A stretch of DNA of 64,000 bases from Clostridiales bacterium. Lineage in GTDB: Bacteria > Bacillota > Clostridia > Lachnospirales > Lachnospiraceae. Position numbers and translations under genes: made by a program. Where the stretch lies: the NCBI GenBank assembly GCA_021202925.1, contig JAJQCD010000009.1, forward strand, positions 28,747-92,746. The letters run 5' to 3'. Shown in pieces: positions 9,068 through 18,658 of the stretch. Under the pieces are notes generated by a model. It saw only the letters and a list, made by a program, of their open reading frames with translations. It searched no databases and had not been told where the DNA came from. How positions within the stretch are numbered: position 1 is the first letter of the stretch; every line of letters begins with the position of its first letter.

Positions 9068-10423
9068 ATGATTTCCAGAAAAATAGAGAAAGAGCTTCAA
9101 CACTTTTTCTCCAAAAAAGAAAAGAAAGCGCTGCTTGTGACCGGAGCACGACAAGTAGGGAAAACCTATATCATTGAGAAAGCGGGGAGGGCGGCCTTTG
9201 AATCCTTTGTGGAGATCAATTTTATTGAAAATGTACAAGCTCGCGAGCTTTTTGAGAACGCTGCAGATACAGAGGCGCTGCTGTTGCGTATTTCTGCACT
9301 TGCGAACGTACCCCTGATACCCGGAAAGACGCTAATTTTTCTGGACGAGGTGCAGGAGTGCGAGGAGATTGTCACAGCCATCAAATTTCTGGTAGAGGAA
9401 GGAAGTTACCGCTATATTCTCAGCGGTTCTCTGCTGGGTGTGGATCGGAAGGATATCCGATCTGTACCGGTCGGCTACATGGATATTCTGGAAATGTATC
9501 CGCTCGATCTGGAGGAGTTCGCTCGGGCGAATGGAGTATCTGATCGCGTACTGGGGGCGCTTCACACCGCCTTTGATGAGCGAACACCAGTTGATTCGCT
9601 GATCCATGAAAAAATGATGGAGCTTTTTCGGCTTTACCTGATCGTTGGCGGGATGCCGGCGGCAGTCGAGGTCTATCGGGAAACAAAAAATTTACAGGAG
9701 GTCGTGCGTGTTCAGCAGTCGATCATCACGCTTTACAAGAAGGATATCGCAAAATATGACCCGGAAAATAAACTCTATCTGGAAGAAATATTCGATCTGA
9801 TTCCGAGTGAACTGAATGCGAAAAATAAACGATTCATTTTAAAAAGACTGAATGAGAACTTTAAATTTTCCCGTTATCATCACAGCTTTCTGTGGCTTGC
9901 GGATGCCGGAGTTGCTTTGCCCGTGTTTTGTGTGGAAGAACCGATGGTTCCGCTTTTGCTCTCGCGGTCCACGAACCTTTTTAAACTTTTTCTGGCAGAT
10001 GTGGGTCTTCTGGCATCCATGTATATGGACGGTATTCAGGTCAAAATACTGAACCGGCAGACAGAGATCAATTTTGGAGCCGTCTACGAAAATGCGGTCG
10101 CGCAAGAGCTGAAGGCGCATGGATTCGACCTCTATTATTTTAACAGTAAAAAGCAGGGAGAGCTTGACTTCGTTATCGAACAAGGCGGGGAAGTCCTTCC
10201 GATTGAAGTGAAGTCAGGGAAGGATTATGGTCGGCATGCGGCGCTTGGAAATGTTATGAAAAATGAACATTACCATATTCCGGCTGCCTGTGTGTTTCAC
10301 AATGGAAATGTGAGCGCATCCGGCAGAGTGATCTATTATCCAGTTTATATGCTAATGTTTCTGGAAAAAAAGAATCTTCCGGAAAAGCTGATCTATGATC
10401 CGGATTTTTCGGCACTGGTATAG
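9068..10423 (+). CDS. AAA ATPase with C-terminal DUF4143 (PD-(D/E)XK-like) domain
   Basis: A 451-residue protein of the widespread AAA_14/DUF4143 family, whose members are often mobile or defence-associated but have no settled function. Walker A is GARQVGKT (26-33) and Walker B is FLDEVQEC (91-98), followed by the sensor-like YILSGSLLGVD. The C-terminal half has FNSKKQGELDFVIEQGGEVL and PIEVKSGKDY, the E-x-K pattern of a nuclease-like fold. Its start follows AGGAGG. It is flanked on both sides by tails of hsdM, so it appears to have arrived within a former restriction locus. The role is unknown. Confidence 0.88.
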   Translation: MISRKIEKELQHFFSKKEKKALLVTGARQVGKTYIIEKAGRAAFESFVEINFIENVQARELFENAADTEALLLRISALANVPLIPGKTLIFLDEVQECEEIVTAIKFLVEEGSYRYILSGSLLGVDRKDIRSVPVGYMDILEMYPLDLEEFARANGVSDRVLGALHTAFDERTPVDSLIHEKMMELFRLYLIVGGMPAAVEVYRETKNLQEVVRVQQSIITLYKKDIAKYDPENKLYLEEIFDLIPSELNAKNKRFILKRLNENFKFSRYHHSFLWLADAGVALPVFCVEEPMVPLLLSRSTNLFKLFLADVGLLASMYMDGIQVKILNRQTEINFGAVYENAVAQELKAHGFDLYYFNSKKQGELDFVIEQGGEVLPIEVKSGKDYGRHAALGNVMKNEHYHIPAACVFHNGNVSASGRVIYYPVYMLMFLEKKNLPEKLIYDPDFSALV

Positions 10424-10438
10424 AGGTGATCATGCTCA

Positions 10439-10498
10439 ATCGAAAATCTCCAGAGTGCTGAGATCTTGCAAGAGTTGCAAGCGCAACTAAGTAAATAA
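10439..10498 (+). pseudogene. hsdM: Second hsdM 3'-end scrap
   Basis: Nineteen codons and a stop read IENLQSAEILQELQAQLSK, clearly homologous to the last residues of the truncated hsdM at 8236-8910 ([20 protein letters not shown]), but with divergent bases and a short deletion. It starts 16 bases after the ATPase stop and has no start codon of its own. It is either the end of a different hsdM allele or the duplicated far edge of an insertion. Confidence 0.7.
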
Positions 10499-10500
10499 GC

Positions 10501-10570
10501 ATAAAAAACAACCCACCAAGTTACTATCCTGCTGCATTGGATTTGCACAGTTGGATAGCAACCTGGTGGG
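10501..10570 (-). terminator. Intrinsic terminator of the Rpn-type nuclease gene
   Basis: Arms 10512-10529 and 10553-10570 (CCCACCAAGTTACTATCC and its partner) match in 16 of 18 positions. On the minus strand the stem is followed by TTGTTTTTTAT, so it terminates the gene that ends at 10612. Confidence 0.75.
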
Positions 10571-10611
10571 CCTATACCTGCTTTCCTTATTGTCAGAACC
10601 TTCTGATTTTT

Positions 10612-11622
10612 TTATGCCAATTGTAATCCGATCCACTTCCTGACAACCTCAACGCTGACATTCGCGGCCTTAGCAATTAAATCCTCAGCCACACCAGATT
10701 CATGCAGGCTAATCGCCATAGCTTTTGCATTTTCCATTTTCCCTTGCTCAATGCCCTTCTCAATGCCCTTCTCAATACCCTTCTCAATACCTTTTTCATA
10801 AATACCCTGGCTCAAATTACACATAACATCTAACTCCTTTCTAAAATCAGGCTCAACCGTTATGCCATACTCATTCTCTAATATATCCAAACGCTCATTC
10901 ACGCTAAGATCCACCGAAAACATGGTACTGAGCAGACGATGCAACTCATATTTTTCTCCCTGCTGTGGAAGATCATTCGGTATCCCCAATAATACGATAT
11001 TCAGTAAGTCAATCTTACCTTTCCATTCGTGATTTGCCATGATAGCCTCATTTGTAAGATGCACATAGTTCCAAATACATTCATCCATGTTCATGCAAAT
11101 CCATATAGAATAAACCTTTTTCAAATCATTATACCGTTTCCCGGTGAAATCCCTCTCTTTTTGAGAAGAAACAAGCCTGCTTACATAGAATATCGCTCTA
11201 TTCAAAATATCGTATCCTGACGGATCATCTTTCTGAGCTTCTACATTGATAATAATCTGCGAAAGCCCATCACACATTCTTACATAGAAAATAATATCAA
11301 ACGTTACATAGCCTTCCCTTATTTCTGGCCGTATCGTGTTTAATCCAACAATCCGTTCTCCACTTACCGTTTGTTCCGAATTTGTCATTCCAGGTTCAAC
11401 AGGGATTCTTCCTACATGAATGTCTCCCTCAATGTACTTTTCAACTGTTTCAGGCGACATCCTTTTAAACTCCTCTACAGTGGCGGTCAATATGCGCGAT
11501 AGAATGCTTTTATGTGCCAAAAGAACCTTTGCAGCTGTATCGTACTGTGAATGATCCTCTGCGGCTTCCACCGTATTCTTCAAATCATTGCCTATTTCAA
11601 CCACATCCTCTCTAATCAACAT
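10612..11622 (-). CDS. Rpn family recombination-promoting nuclease / PD-(D/E)XK putative transposase
   Basis: A 336-residue protein of the Rpn/PD-(D/E)XK family found in many copies in gut Bacillota. The nuclease core shows Asp109 in YVTFDIIFYV and E128-x-Q130 in INVEAQKDD. A helical repeat KGIEKGIEKGIEKGIEQG occurs near residue 277-295, a slippage-prone stretch typical of these proteins. E. coli Rpn proteins promote RecA-independent recombination; whether this one does is not known. The ATG at 11622 is used rather than the TTG just before it. The ribosome site is weak (AGGTG). It adds to the accessory nature of 8.2-11.6 kb. Confidence 0.82.
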   Translation of the reverse strand: MLIREDVVEIGNDLKNTVEAAEDHSQYDTAAKVLLAHKSILSRILTATVEEFKRMSPETVEKYIEGDIHVGRIPVEPGMTNSEQTVSGERIVGLNTIRPEIREGYVTFDIIFYVRMCDGLSQIIINVEAQKDDPSGYDILNRAIFYVSRLVSSQKERDFTGKRYNDLKKVYSIWICMNMDECIWNYVHLTNEAIMANHEWKGKIDLLNIVLLGIPNDLPQQGEKYELHRLLSTMFSVDLSVNERLDILENEYGITVEPDFRKELDVMCNLSQGIYEKGIEKGIEKGIEKGIEQGKMENAKAMAISLHESGVAEDLIAKAANVSVEVVRKWIGLQLA

Positions 11623-11721
11623 CAAAATACACTACACCTGTTGTACCTGTAGCTTACCACAAAGTCATCCCACTAATCAAGGTATGTTTCGAGAACATTT
11701 TATTAACATTATCTGGCATCC

Positions 11722-11759
11722 ATCAGGGGGCAACCGGTATTGCCCGATTGCCCCCTGAT
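11722..11759 (-). terminator. Hairpin after the cell-wall-binding gene
   Basis: A perfect 12-bp stem, ATCAGGGGGCAA (11722-11733) with TTGCCCCCTGAT (11748-11759). It lies just beyond the minus-strand gene that ends at 11794. There is no clear T-run. Confidence 0.5.
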
Positions 11760-11793
11760 ATGCTCCCGGATTTTTCATCCGCCACGTTTTCCA

Positions 11794-12924
11794 TCATCTC
11801 ATCCATGCCCCGTCCGGCCCGACACGGTATCCGTCCGGCGTCGTGGTATCCGTCAGCATCTCTCCACTTTCGTTACAGTAATACCACTTGTCGCCATCCT
11901 GAATCCAGCCGGTCTTCATCTCACCGTCACTGTTGCAGTAATACCATTTTCCATTATTCTGGAACCAGCCGGTCTTCATATAACCATCGTCATCAAAGAA
12001 ATACCACTTATTTCCGATCGACTTCCACTGTTTTTTCAGCGTGTTATTATTGGTATCGCGATAGGTCCAGCCCTTTCCATCCTTCGACCAGCCGGTGTTG
12101 CCGCCATTCTGCTGTCCGCCGGGCTGATTCCCCGGCTGATTTCCTGGCTGCTGATTCGGCACATTGCCTGGCTGATTACCGGAATTGTAAGAACTGCCGG
12201 ACGACACTCCGCCGTTCTCTACGATTGCCGCTGCCTGATCAGAATCCACCGTCAGTTCATCCGACTCCACCCAGCTTCCCGTGTGAGAGGAATCGTAGAT
12301 AGCCCTCACCTTGAAGGTATAAGTCCCGCTCTTTGTAAAATAACTGCTGAAATTGTAATAGGTATTCGTTGTCGTCATAACGGAAGTTACCGAACTACTA
12401 CCCCGGTAAAGGCGTACTTCATAACTCTGTGCGTCCCTCGCTCCGTTCCAGCTCGCAACGCCGGTATTCGAACCCAGATTCAGGCCGGATACTGTTAAAT
12501 CATAATTCTTTCCTTCGATCTCCGCCAGTGTAATTTTCACAGTCAGGGTCGAATTGCTCTTTTTACTGACGGATGTCACGGTTCCCTCGTCGCCGTTCAG
12601 CGTCACGTCGCTCTTAGACATACTGCTGAATTTATAATCGTCCGTGTCTGTCGTCAGCGTTACCTCGATCTTCGGCTTATCGCCCTCGTCCCAGCCATCA
12701 CTCGGCTCATTCGTCACTTCCACCTCGTCCACTTCATACTTACCGGAATTGGCGGTAACACGCACATTTGTATCCGTATCATCCTCCTTAATCCGATAGG
12801 ACAGATTCAGAGAAACGCTGTCAATACTTGTCGTCGAAGCCATAGCCGGAAATACCATCGCCACGCTCAGCATCGCGGCCAGGCACGCCAGCCAGGCTTT
12901 TCTCTTCAAAAGATTCTTAAACAT
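11794..12924 (-). CDS. Secreted cell-wall-binding repeat protein
   Basis: A 376-residue exported surface protein. It begins with a signal peptide (FKNLLKRKAWLACLAAML..., probable cut after Ala29). A beta-rich, Ser/Thr-rich region of about 200 residues includes a fibronectin-III-like part (VASWNGARDAQSYEVRLYRG). A low-complexity Asn-Gln-Pro-Gly linker follows, then at least three aromatic repeats of about 20 residues (WYFFDDDGYMKTGW, WYYCNSDGEMKTGW, WYYCNESGEML). Such repeats (choline-binding/glucan-binding type) anchor proteins to wall polymers. The start at 12924 has AAGGAG at proper distance. No enzyme domain is visible. Confidence 0.85.
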   Translation of the reverse strand: MFKNLLKRKAWLACLAAMLSVAMVFPAMASTTSIDSVSLNLSYRIKEDDTDTNVRVTANSGKYEVDEVEVTNEPSDGWDEGDKPKIEVTLTTDTDDYKFSSMSKSDVTLNGDEGTVTSVSKKSNSTLTVKITLAEIEGKNYDLTVSGLNLGSNTGVASWNGARDAQSYEVRLYRGSSSVTSVMTTTNTYYNFSSYFTKSGTYTFKVRAIYDSSHTGSWVESDELTVDSDQAAAIVENGGVSSGSSYNSGNQPGNVPNQQPGNQPGNQPGGQQNGGNTGWSKDGKGWTYRDTNNNTLKKQWKSIGNKWYFFDDDGYMKTGWFQNNGKWYYCNSDGEMKTGWIQDGDKWYYCNESGEMLTDTTTPDGYRVGPDGAWMR

Positions 12925-13104
12925 CACGATCACTCCTTTTTCCAACACATTCGATTTCTTGTAATCAGGTTTCTACAGTAGTATCATACCATGAATTCCC
13001 CGTAAGAAAACTTACAATTCCCGAACGATTCCGTGATCATTTTGTGTTCTTTCTGAATCATCAAAGCATTGAGGCGAAGGTTCATTCATTTTTTGTTTAC
13101 AATT

Positions 13105-13133
13105 TTGTCAAAAATCATTTACACCGCTATCAT
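13105..13133 (+). promoter_or_regulatory. Orphan promoter in the 12.9-13.3 kb gap
   Basis: TTGTCA (13105-13110) and TATCAT (13128-13133) are 17 bp apart, pointing into a stretch without protein-coding sequence on the plus strand. It would drive the candidate RNA at 13141-13315. Confidence 0.4.
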
Positions 13134-13140
13134 GATTTCT

Positions 13141-13315
13141 TCATGATTCCAAAATATACTAATACCATAAACAACAAGCCAAGTTGTTTATGAAGTGCTT
13201 ACAAGATTTTTTTCATAATACTCGAGCTGATAACGAGGTTATCAGCTCTCCTCCCTTTTTACCTCTTATATTTTAAGAAAGCGTCTCTCAGCTGCGGAGA
13301 GGCGCTTTCTTTCTG
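13141..13315 (+). ncRNA. Candidate small RNA of about 175 nt
   Basis: Between the orphan promoter and a terminator-like hairpin lies a non-coding stretch with three stems: ATAAACAAC with GTTGTTTAT near 13166-13190, GAGCTGATAAC (13224-13234) with GTTATCAGCTC (13238-13248), and 13275-13289 with 13297-13311. The last is followed by TTCTG on this strand. No known RNA family was recognised. Alternatively the hairpins belong to the ends of the two flanking minus-strand genes. Confidence 0.35.
13275..13311. terminator. Terminator hairpin downstream of the AGCS symporter gene
   Basis: AAGAAAGCGTCTCTC (13275-13289) pairs with GAGAGGCGCTTTCTT (13297-13311) with one wobble pair. It lies just after the minus-strand gene ending at 13321, and the T-rich arm would also serve plus-strand RNA. 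Confidence 0.6.
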
Positions 13316-13320
13316 TCCCG

Positions 13321-14769
13321 CTACTGCATACGGGCCGGACCGTCTATCTCAGACTTCTTCGTTGTACTCCGGGCTGCATCGTTCACCCAATCCACTTTCG
13401 GGGATAGAAGCCAGAGTGCCAGCAGATTCGGACAGGCCATCAGGCCATTGCAGAAATCCGCAAGCAGCCAGACCGGATCCAGACGACAGATACACCCGAA
13501 ATATACGGCACCCAGATACAGCAGGCGATAATACCACACCAGCTGCTGACAGCTGATCAAGAGGTGCTGTGTGACGTACCAGGCCGCCTGCCATCCGGTA
13601 TAATACCAGGCAATGATCGTCGCAAACGCAAAAACAATCAGCGCAGCAGAGACCAGAATTTCTCCCGGACGCCCCAAGCGCCCGGCAAAACACCAGGCGG
13701 CAAGCTGCGCGCCATCGATTCCTGCCGGAATTCCCATCTGCCGTTCCACGCACAGAATGACAAACGCCGTCAGCGTGCAGAGCACGATCGTATCAAAGAA
13801 CACTTCGAACATTGCCCACATGCCCTGCTGTTCCGGCGTCGTCTCCTCTGCCGACCCATGCAGAATTGCAAGCGTCCCCAGCCCGGCTTCATTGGAAAAC
13901 ACCCCGCGCGACAGACCGTAACGGATGCTCCGGCTCATCAGAAAGCCGACGAGTCCTCCTCCGGCGGATTCCGGCGCAAACGCGTCCGACAGGATATCCC
14001 ACAGCACGCATGGAACAGACGACCAGCACGACAGGATCACAAGTAGCGAAACCGTCAGATAGATACCGGCCGCAGGCGGCATCAGACGCTCGGTCACCCG
14101 GGCGATCCGGTCAGTCCCGCCGATCAGAATCATCGCAACCAGAGCCGTCAGAACCAGAGCAACGGCCATAGCCGGAACAGCCGCCATATCCTTGAGCGCC
14201 GCACAGATCGAATTTGCCTGAACCATAGCGCCCATCCCCATGGACGCCAGCACCGCCAGCCCTGCATAGAAAACGCCCAGTGTGCGGCTGCGAAGCCCCA
14301 GCTCCATATAGAGCATCGGCCCGCACAGCCAATGTCCCTCTTTCGTCTGTCTGCGGTACTTCAGTCCCAGGCAGGTTTCCGCATAGGCCGTCATCATTCC
14401 CACTGCCGCCGAAACCCACATCCAGAAGACGGCTCCCGGACCTCCCACAGTCAGGGCCGTCGCTACCCCGACGATGTTGCCGGTTCCGACCGTCGCCGCA
14501 AGCGCCGTACAGGCGGACTGAATCTGTGTCATCCGACCGCCAGCCGTCTGTTCTGCATACCGTTTTCTGCGGAAAGCATCCACCGGCGAGACCATTTTTT
14601 CATCCGCCTTTCGGTTCCGGAACTGTCCCACCGTCGCGCCCAGCCAGCATTTCCAGCACCGGATCTGAAACCCTCCGGAACACACCGTAAACCAGATTCC
14701 CGTCCCCAGAAACAGAACCAGTGTCCACGGACCCCAGACCATCCGGTGAAGCGCCTGAATGACTGACAT
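13321..14769 (-). CDS. AGCS family sodium:alanine/glycine symporter
   Basis: A 482-residue membrane protein of the alanine or glycine:cation symporter family. Seen are the family signatures CTALAATVGTGNIVGVATAL, GPGAVFWMWVSAAVGM, and RYGLSRGVFSNEAGLGTLAI, with about ten hydrophobic segments. It imports small neutral amino acids with sodium. The ribosome site before the ATG at 14769 is weak. It stands alone, divergent from the phospholipase-like gene at 14966, with a terminator hairpin after it. Confidence 0.92.
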   Translation of the reverse strand: MSVIQALHRMVWGPWTLVLFLGTGIWFTVCSGGFQIRCWKCWLGATVGQFRNRKADEKMVSPVDAFRRKRYAEQTAGGRMTQIQSACTALAATVGTGNIVGVATALTVGGPGAVFWMWVSAAVGMMTAYAETCLGLKYRRQTKEGHWLCGPMLYMELGLRSRTLGVFYAGLAVLASMGMGAMVQANSICAALKDMAAVPAMAVALVLTALVAMILIGGTDRIARVTERLMPPAAGIYLTVSLLVILSCWSSVPCVLWDILSDAFAPESAGGGLVGFLMSRSIRYGLSRGVFSNEAGLGTLAILHGSAEETTPEQQGMWAMFEVFFDTIVLCTLTAFVILCVERQMGIPAGIDGAQLAAWCFAGRLGRPGEILVSAALIVFAFATIIAWYYTGWQAAWYVTQHLLISCQQLVWYYRLLYLGAVYFGCICRLDPVWLLADFCNGLMACPNLLALWLLSPKVDWVNDAARSTTKKSEIDGPARMQ

Positions 14770-14965
14770 AAAAACACCGCCGCACAGAACATTTCTACAT
14801 TCTATGCAGCGGCCGCGTCATATTTCCCTTTTCGTCTCGCATTTTCCGGACAGATATGTTATGATGAAACCTGTCCGGGGCAGACCCAGAGACCGTCTCT
14901 GCCACATCTCTGACAGCCGCATTCATCCCGAACCCATTTCGCATTTCACCAAAAGGAGGAGACTT

Positions 14966-15946
14966 ATGCCCGGATTCACCACCCATTACATTCTGGGAAT
15001 GAAGGCATATAACGACATGCCCGCCAATTCCCTCAAGGCCATTATCGCCAAATACCGCTGGCTTTATCAGCTTGGCCTCCAGGGACCAGACATGTTCTTT
15101 TACTATATTCCGATTCTGCGCCACCGGGATTACCGCAACGTTGGTTCCTACATGCACGAACATCACATCAGTGATTTTTTTGACACCTACCTGCGCCACA
15201 TGAACACCATTCCGTCCAAACAGCAGCGGGAGGAGTGCCTGTCCTACTTCTGTGGCTATGTCTGCCATTATATTGGAGACTCGATCTGCCATCCATACGT
15301 CTATGGCCGGATCGGTCACGACACGGAGCACCCCGCCGGACGCATTCACGGCATGCACGCTGCTCTGGAGAATGACATTGACGCCATTCTCCTCATGCAT
15401 TACAAACACAAGAAGCCTTCCGAATTCAACCAGGCGGCTACCATCTGTCTCAACGGCATGGAGACCCAGTTCATCTCCCGCTTCCTGGCCGACGTGATCA
15501 ATGAGACCTACTACCCGATCACCTACCGCAACAACTTCCAGGTAACGCCGGCCATGGTTCACCGCTCCATCGTCGCCATGCGCTTCGGCTGCCGGACGCT
15601 GGCAGATCCCAACGACTCCAAGCGCAATAAGATCGCTTATGTGGAATCTCTGTTCCGACGTAATCACATCGCTTCCAAAAAGCTTGTCACCGACCACATC
15701 AGCAACCCGCGCAGGGTCCTGAACCTCGACCACGAAATCTGGTGCAATCCCTGGGATCGCAGCCAGGCTTCCGACGCCTCCTTCCCGGAACTGTTCCGTA
15801 AATGTCTGGCGAAATTAAGCGATGTGTACGGCATCATCAACAACGGCATGGCTAATGGCAGACCCACACCGGATTACGACCGTTCACGGTTGCTCCACGA
15901 GCTCGGAAGCCATTCCTACCACAGCGGACTGGAAGTCCGGGACTAA
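14966..15946 (+). CDS. Zinc-dependent phospholipase C family protein
   Basis: A 326-residue protein related to the bacterial zinc-dependent phospholipase C fold. The all-helical metal site is recognised from LGLQGPDMFFYY (Asp42) and CHYIGDSICHPYVYG (His101, Asp105, His109), with further histidines at 64, 66 and 67. There is no signal peptide, so unlike clostridial toxins it is probably cytoplasmic and may act on another substrate. The ATG at 14966 follows AAAAGGAGGAG; a longer reading from 14759 lacks a ribosome site. It meets the convergent AEC transporter gene with a 4-bp overlap of stop regions. Confidence 0.85.
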   Translation: MPGFTTHYILGMKAYNDMPANSLKAIIAKYRWLYQLGLQGPDMFFYYIPILRHRDYRNVGSYMHEHHISDFFDTYLRHMNTIPSKQQREECLSYFCGYVCHYIGDSICHPYVYGRIGHDTEHPAGRIHGMHAALENDIDAILLMHYKHKKPSEFNQAATICLNGMETQFISRFLADVINETYYPITYRNNFQVTPAMVHRSIVAMRFGCRTLADPNDSKRNKIAYVESLFRRNHIASKKLVTDHISNPRRVLNLDHEIWCNPWDRSQASDASFPELFRKCLAKLSDVYGIINNGMANGRPTPDYDRSRLLHELGSHSYHSGLEVRD

Positions 15947-16884
15947 AAGATTCCCATCTGACTGAGGGCAAAGATCCACAGGAAAATCGTTCCCAGTGAG
16001 CAGATAGAGGTAAATACTACCAGCTGCGCCGCCAGATCTGCATCGGAGTCCATCGCGCTGGCCAGGTTAAAGGATGTTGTCGCGCACGGCGCGATAAAGA
16101 TGCACATCAGCGCAATAAACGCATCGTTTCTGAACCCAAGGGCAATCGTAATCGCGATCATGATTGCCGGCACGATAAGCAGGCGGGTCACACAGCCGAC
16201 AACAATCGGCTTCAGATTGTCCTTCACTGCTCCGAAATTGAAAAGACCGCCCATGACAATCAACGCCACCGGAGTTCCGCATCGTCCAAGGTCACGGAAT
16301 ACGCCAGACAGCACATCCGGCCACTGGAAATGCAGAAGCTGCGTCGCAAAGCCCAAAATCGCCGCGACCACATAGGGGTTGGTAATAACGCCGCTCAGTG
16401 TTTTTTTGAGGTTAAGCTGACTGTCCTCCCGGAACATCTCCAGCAGAATAACCGACAGCACATTCTGAATTGGCACGATGATCGCGATCAGCAGCGAAAT
16501 CGCGCCGATATTTCCTTCCCCACACAGCGCCGTACCAATCAGTGTACCGAAAATAACAAAGTTCGTGTGAAAAATTCCGTGCGAAAGCGCTCCCCTCCGC
16601 TTTTTGGTCTTTTCTGTCGGAAATGCCACCAGCAGCGAAATCGCAAGAATCACAAACTGGGTGATGATCGCATAAAGCAGCAATTCCCCGTTAAAGACGC
16701 TGGCAATATCCACTTTACAGATGTTGTAATAGACATTGATCGCCAGAAATGTCCTGAAACACATTTTATTCATCTTGTTCAGGGAATGCTCATCCAGCAG
16801 ATTGATTCGCCGCAGGAAACATCCCAGCGCCAGCATGATAAACATGGGAAGTACCGCGCTTAAAGCCGTTTGAAAACTACTCAT
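15943..16884 (-). CDS. AEC family transporter (auxin efflux carrier-like)
   Basis: A 313-residue membrane protein of the AEC/bile-acid-sodium fold, with ten hydrophobic segments and an N-terminal MLALGCFLRRINLLDEHS helix and loop typical of the family. Bacterial members carry organic acids such as malate or malonate; the substrate here is unknown. It lies 19 bp after ilvD and should share its transcript. A second, different AEC transporter sits in the divergent unit (22578-23495), so both arms of this regulon own a carrier. Confidence 0.85.
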   Translation of the reverse strand: MSSFQTALSAVLPMFIMLALGCFLRRINLLDEHSLNKMNKMCFRTFLAINVYYNICKVDIASVFNGELLLYAIITQFVILAISLLVAFPTEKTKKRRGALSHGIFHTNFVIFGTLIGTALCGEGNIGAISLLIAIIVPIQNVLSVILLEMFREDSQLNLKKTLSGVITNPYVVAAILGFATQLLHFQWPDVLSGVFRDLGRCGTPVALIVMGGLFNFGAVKDNLKPIVVGCVTRLLIVPAIMIAITIALGFRNDAFIALMCIFIAPCATTSFNLASAMDSDADLAAQLVVFTSICSLGTIFLWIFALSQMGIF

Positions 16885-16903
16885 TTTCCAACCCTTCTTT
16901 CTC

Positions 16904-18577
16904 TTATTGTTCTTTCAACGGAAGCAGAATCGCTCCACGACTTCCTGATGTCACATGATCTGCATACCTCGCCAGATAACCGGACGTAATTCTCGGCTCT
17001 CTTGGCTGCCACTTTTTCTTCCTTTCCGCCAGGATTTCATCCGAAACTTTGACGTGAATCGAATGATTGGGAATATCGATGGAAATGATATCGCCTTCCT
17101 CAACCAGTGCAATCGGTCCGCCAACCGCCGCCTCGGGAGACACATGCCCGATCGCCGCTCCGCTGGAAGCGCCGGAAAAACGACCGTCCGTAATCAACGC
17201 CACACTCGATCCCAGCCCCATGCCAACAATCGCCGACGTCGGATTCAGCATTTCACGCATTCCCGGTCCGCCCTTCGGTCCTTCATAACGGATGATGACA
17301 ACATCTCCTGGCACAATCGTACCGTCCTTAATCGCCACGATCGCCTCATCCTCGCAGTCAAATACACGCGCCGGGCCCTCATGCACCAGCATCTCCGGCA
17401 CTACCGCCGACTGCTTGACCACGCAGCCATCCGGTGCGATGTTGCCATTCAGAATCGCAAGACCTCCGGTCGCGCTGTATGGGTTGTCAATCGGACGTAT
17501 CACCTCCGGGTTTTTATTAACCGCACCGGCAATATTTTCTCCGACCGTCCTGCCGGTCACCGTCCTGGCGTCAAGCCTGATCAGATCCTTTTTCGTCAAT
17601 TCATGCATAACCGCGGCAATCCCGCCTGCCTCATTCAATTCTTCAATATAATGGTATCCCGCCGGAGCCAGGTGGCACAGATTTGGTACGACACGGCTCA
17701 CCTGATTGATCAGCTCCAGATCGAAATCCACATGTGCCTCATGTGCGATCGCCGGCAGATGAAGCATGCTGTTGGTCGAGCACCCCATCGCCATATCCAC
17801 TGCCAATGCGTTGAGGAACGCATCCTTTGTCATGATATCTCTCGCGCAAACCTGATCACGGTACAGCTCCATGATCTTCATGCCTGCATGCTTGGCCAGC
17901 CGGATGCGCTCGGAGTAAACCGCCGGTATCGTACCATTGCCCGGAAGACCCATTCCCAGTGCCTCCGTCAGGCAATTCATGGAATTCGCCGTATACATCC
18001 CCGCGCAGGAGCCACAGGTCGGACAGATATTCTGCTCAAATTCTTCCATATCCTGATCGTTCAGTTTACCGGCCGCATAAGCGCCTGCCGCCTGAAAGAT
18101 ACTCGATAAGCTCCGTTTCTCCCCGTAGACCTTTCCCGCCAGCATCGGGCCACCGCTCACAAAAATCGTCGGCAGATTCAGCCGGGCTGCCGCCATCAGC
18201 AATCCCGGAACATTCTTATCACAATTCGGAACCATGACGAGCGCGTCAAACTGATGCGCCATCACCATCGCTTCCGTCGAATCCGCAATCAGTTCTCTGG
18301 TAACCAGCGAATACTTCATCCCCTGATGTCCCATGGCGATTCCATCACAGACTGCGATTGCCGGGAAGACAATCGGCGTTCCGCCCGCCATACTGACGCC
18401 GGTCTTTACCGCATCCACGATCTGATTGAGGTGCATATGTCCCGGCACAATCTCATTCTGCGAACTGACAATACCAACTAACGGCTTCTCCAGTTCTTCC
18501 TTCGTCAGCCCCAGCGCGTAAAATAACGAACGATGAGGCGCCTGCTGCATCCCTTTCTTTACACAATCACTTCTCAT
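16904..18577 (-). CDS. ilvD: Dihydroxy-acid dehydratase
   Basis: Iron-sulfur dehydratase of 557 residues that makes 2-keto acids in valine/isoleucine synthesis. Cluster and active-site motifs are all present: Cys77 in [10 protein letters not shown], Cys119 in PNCDKNVPG, and [10 protein letters not shown] with Cys191, plus [19 protein letters not shown] near the end. At the position where some DHADs carry a PCN cysteine this protein has PGHMHL, as in the oxygen-labile 4Fe-4S class. It is not beside other ilv genes; instead it is controlled from an operator shared with the ridA-dpaL unit, so a catabolic or adaptive use is possible. Confidence 0.93.
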   Translation of the reverse strand: MRSDCVKKGMQQAPHRSLFYALGLTKEELEKPLVGIVSSQNEIVPGHMHLNQIVDAVKTGVSMAGGTPIVFPAIAVCDGIAMGHQGMKYSLVTRELIADSTEAMVMAHQFDALVMVPNCDKNVPGLLMAAARLNLPTIFVSGGPMLAGKVYGEKRSLSSIFQAAGAYAAGKLNDQDMEEFEQNICPTCGSCAGMYTANSMNCLTEALGMGLPGNGTIPAVYSERIRLAKHAGMKIMELYRDQVCARDIMTKDAFLNALAVDMAMGCSTNSMLHLPAIAHEAHVDFDLELINQVSRVVPNLCHLAPAGYHYIEELNEAGGIAAVMHELTKKDLIRLDARTVTGRTVGENIAGAVNKNPEVIRPIDNPYSATGGLAILNGNIAPDGCVVKQSAVVPEMLVHEGPARVFDCEDEAIVAIKDGTIVPGDVVIIRYEGPKGGPGMREMLNPTSAIVGMGLGSSVALITDGRFSGASSGAAIGHVSPEAAVGGPIALVEEGDIISIDIPNHSIHVKVSDEILAERKKKWQPREPRITSGYLARYADHVTSGSRGAILLPLKEQ

Positions 18578-18630
18578 TCAACCCATCTCCTTACATAGAA
18601 TTCCAGTCTTTGTATTATCAACATATTTCA

Positions 18631-18658
18631 TGCGATATATCGCATGTTATGTATTGCA
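18631..18658. promoter_or_regulatory. Tandem 14-bp operator sites at the ilvD promoter
   Basis: TGCGATATATCGCA (18631-18644) is the centre of an 18-bp perfect palindrome, CATGCGATATATCGCATG (18629-18646). Directly next to it, on the minus strand, TGCAATACATAACA (18658-18645) is a second, weaker copy. The pair begins at the -10 box and covers the predicted start, an ideal place for repression. The same motif recurs at 19541-19554 and 19618-19659. Confidence 0.75.

Noticed and set aside
10512..10570. Inverted repeat taken as a terminal repeat of an insertion sequence
   Set aside because: The arms are only 23 bases apart and a T-run follows on the minus strand, so it is a terminator. No matching repeat was found at the other end of the Rpn gene.
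16955..18109. Plus-strand frame of 384 codons opposite ilvD
   Set aside because: ilvD is complete with all cluster cysteines; the other frame has no family features.
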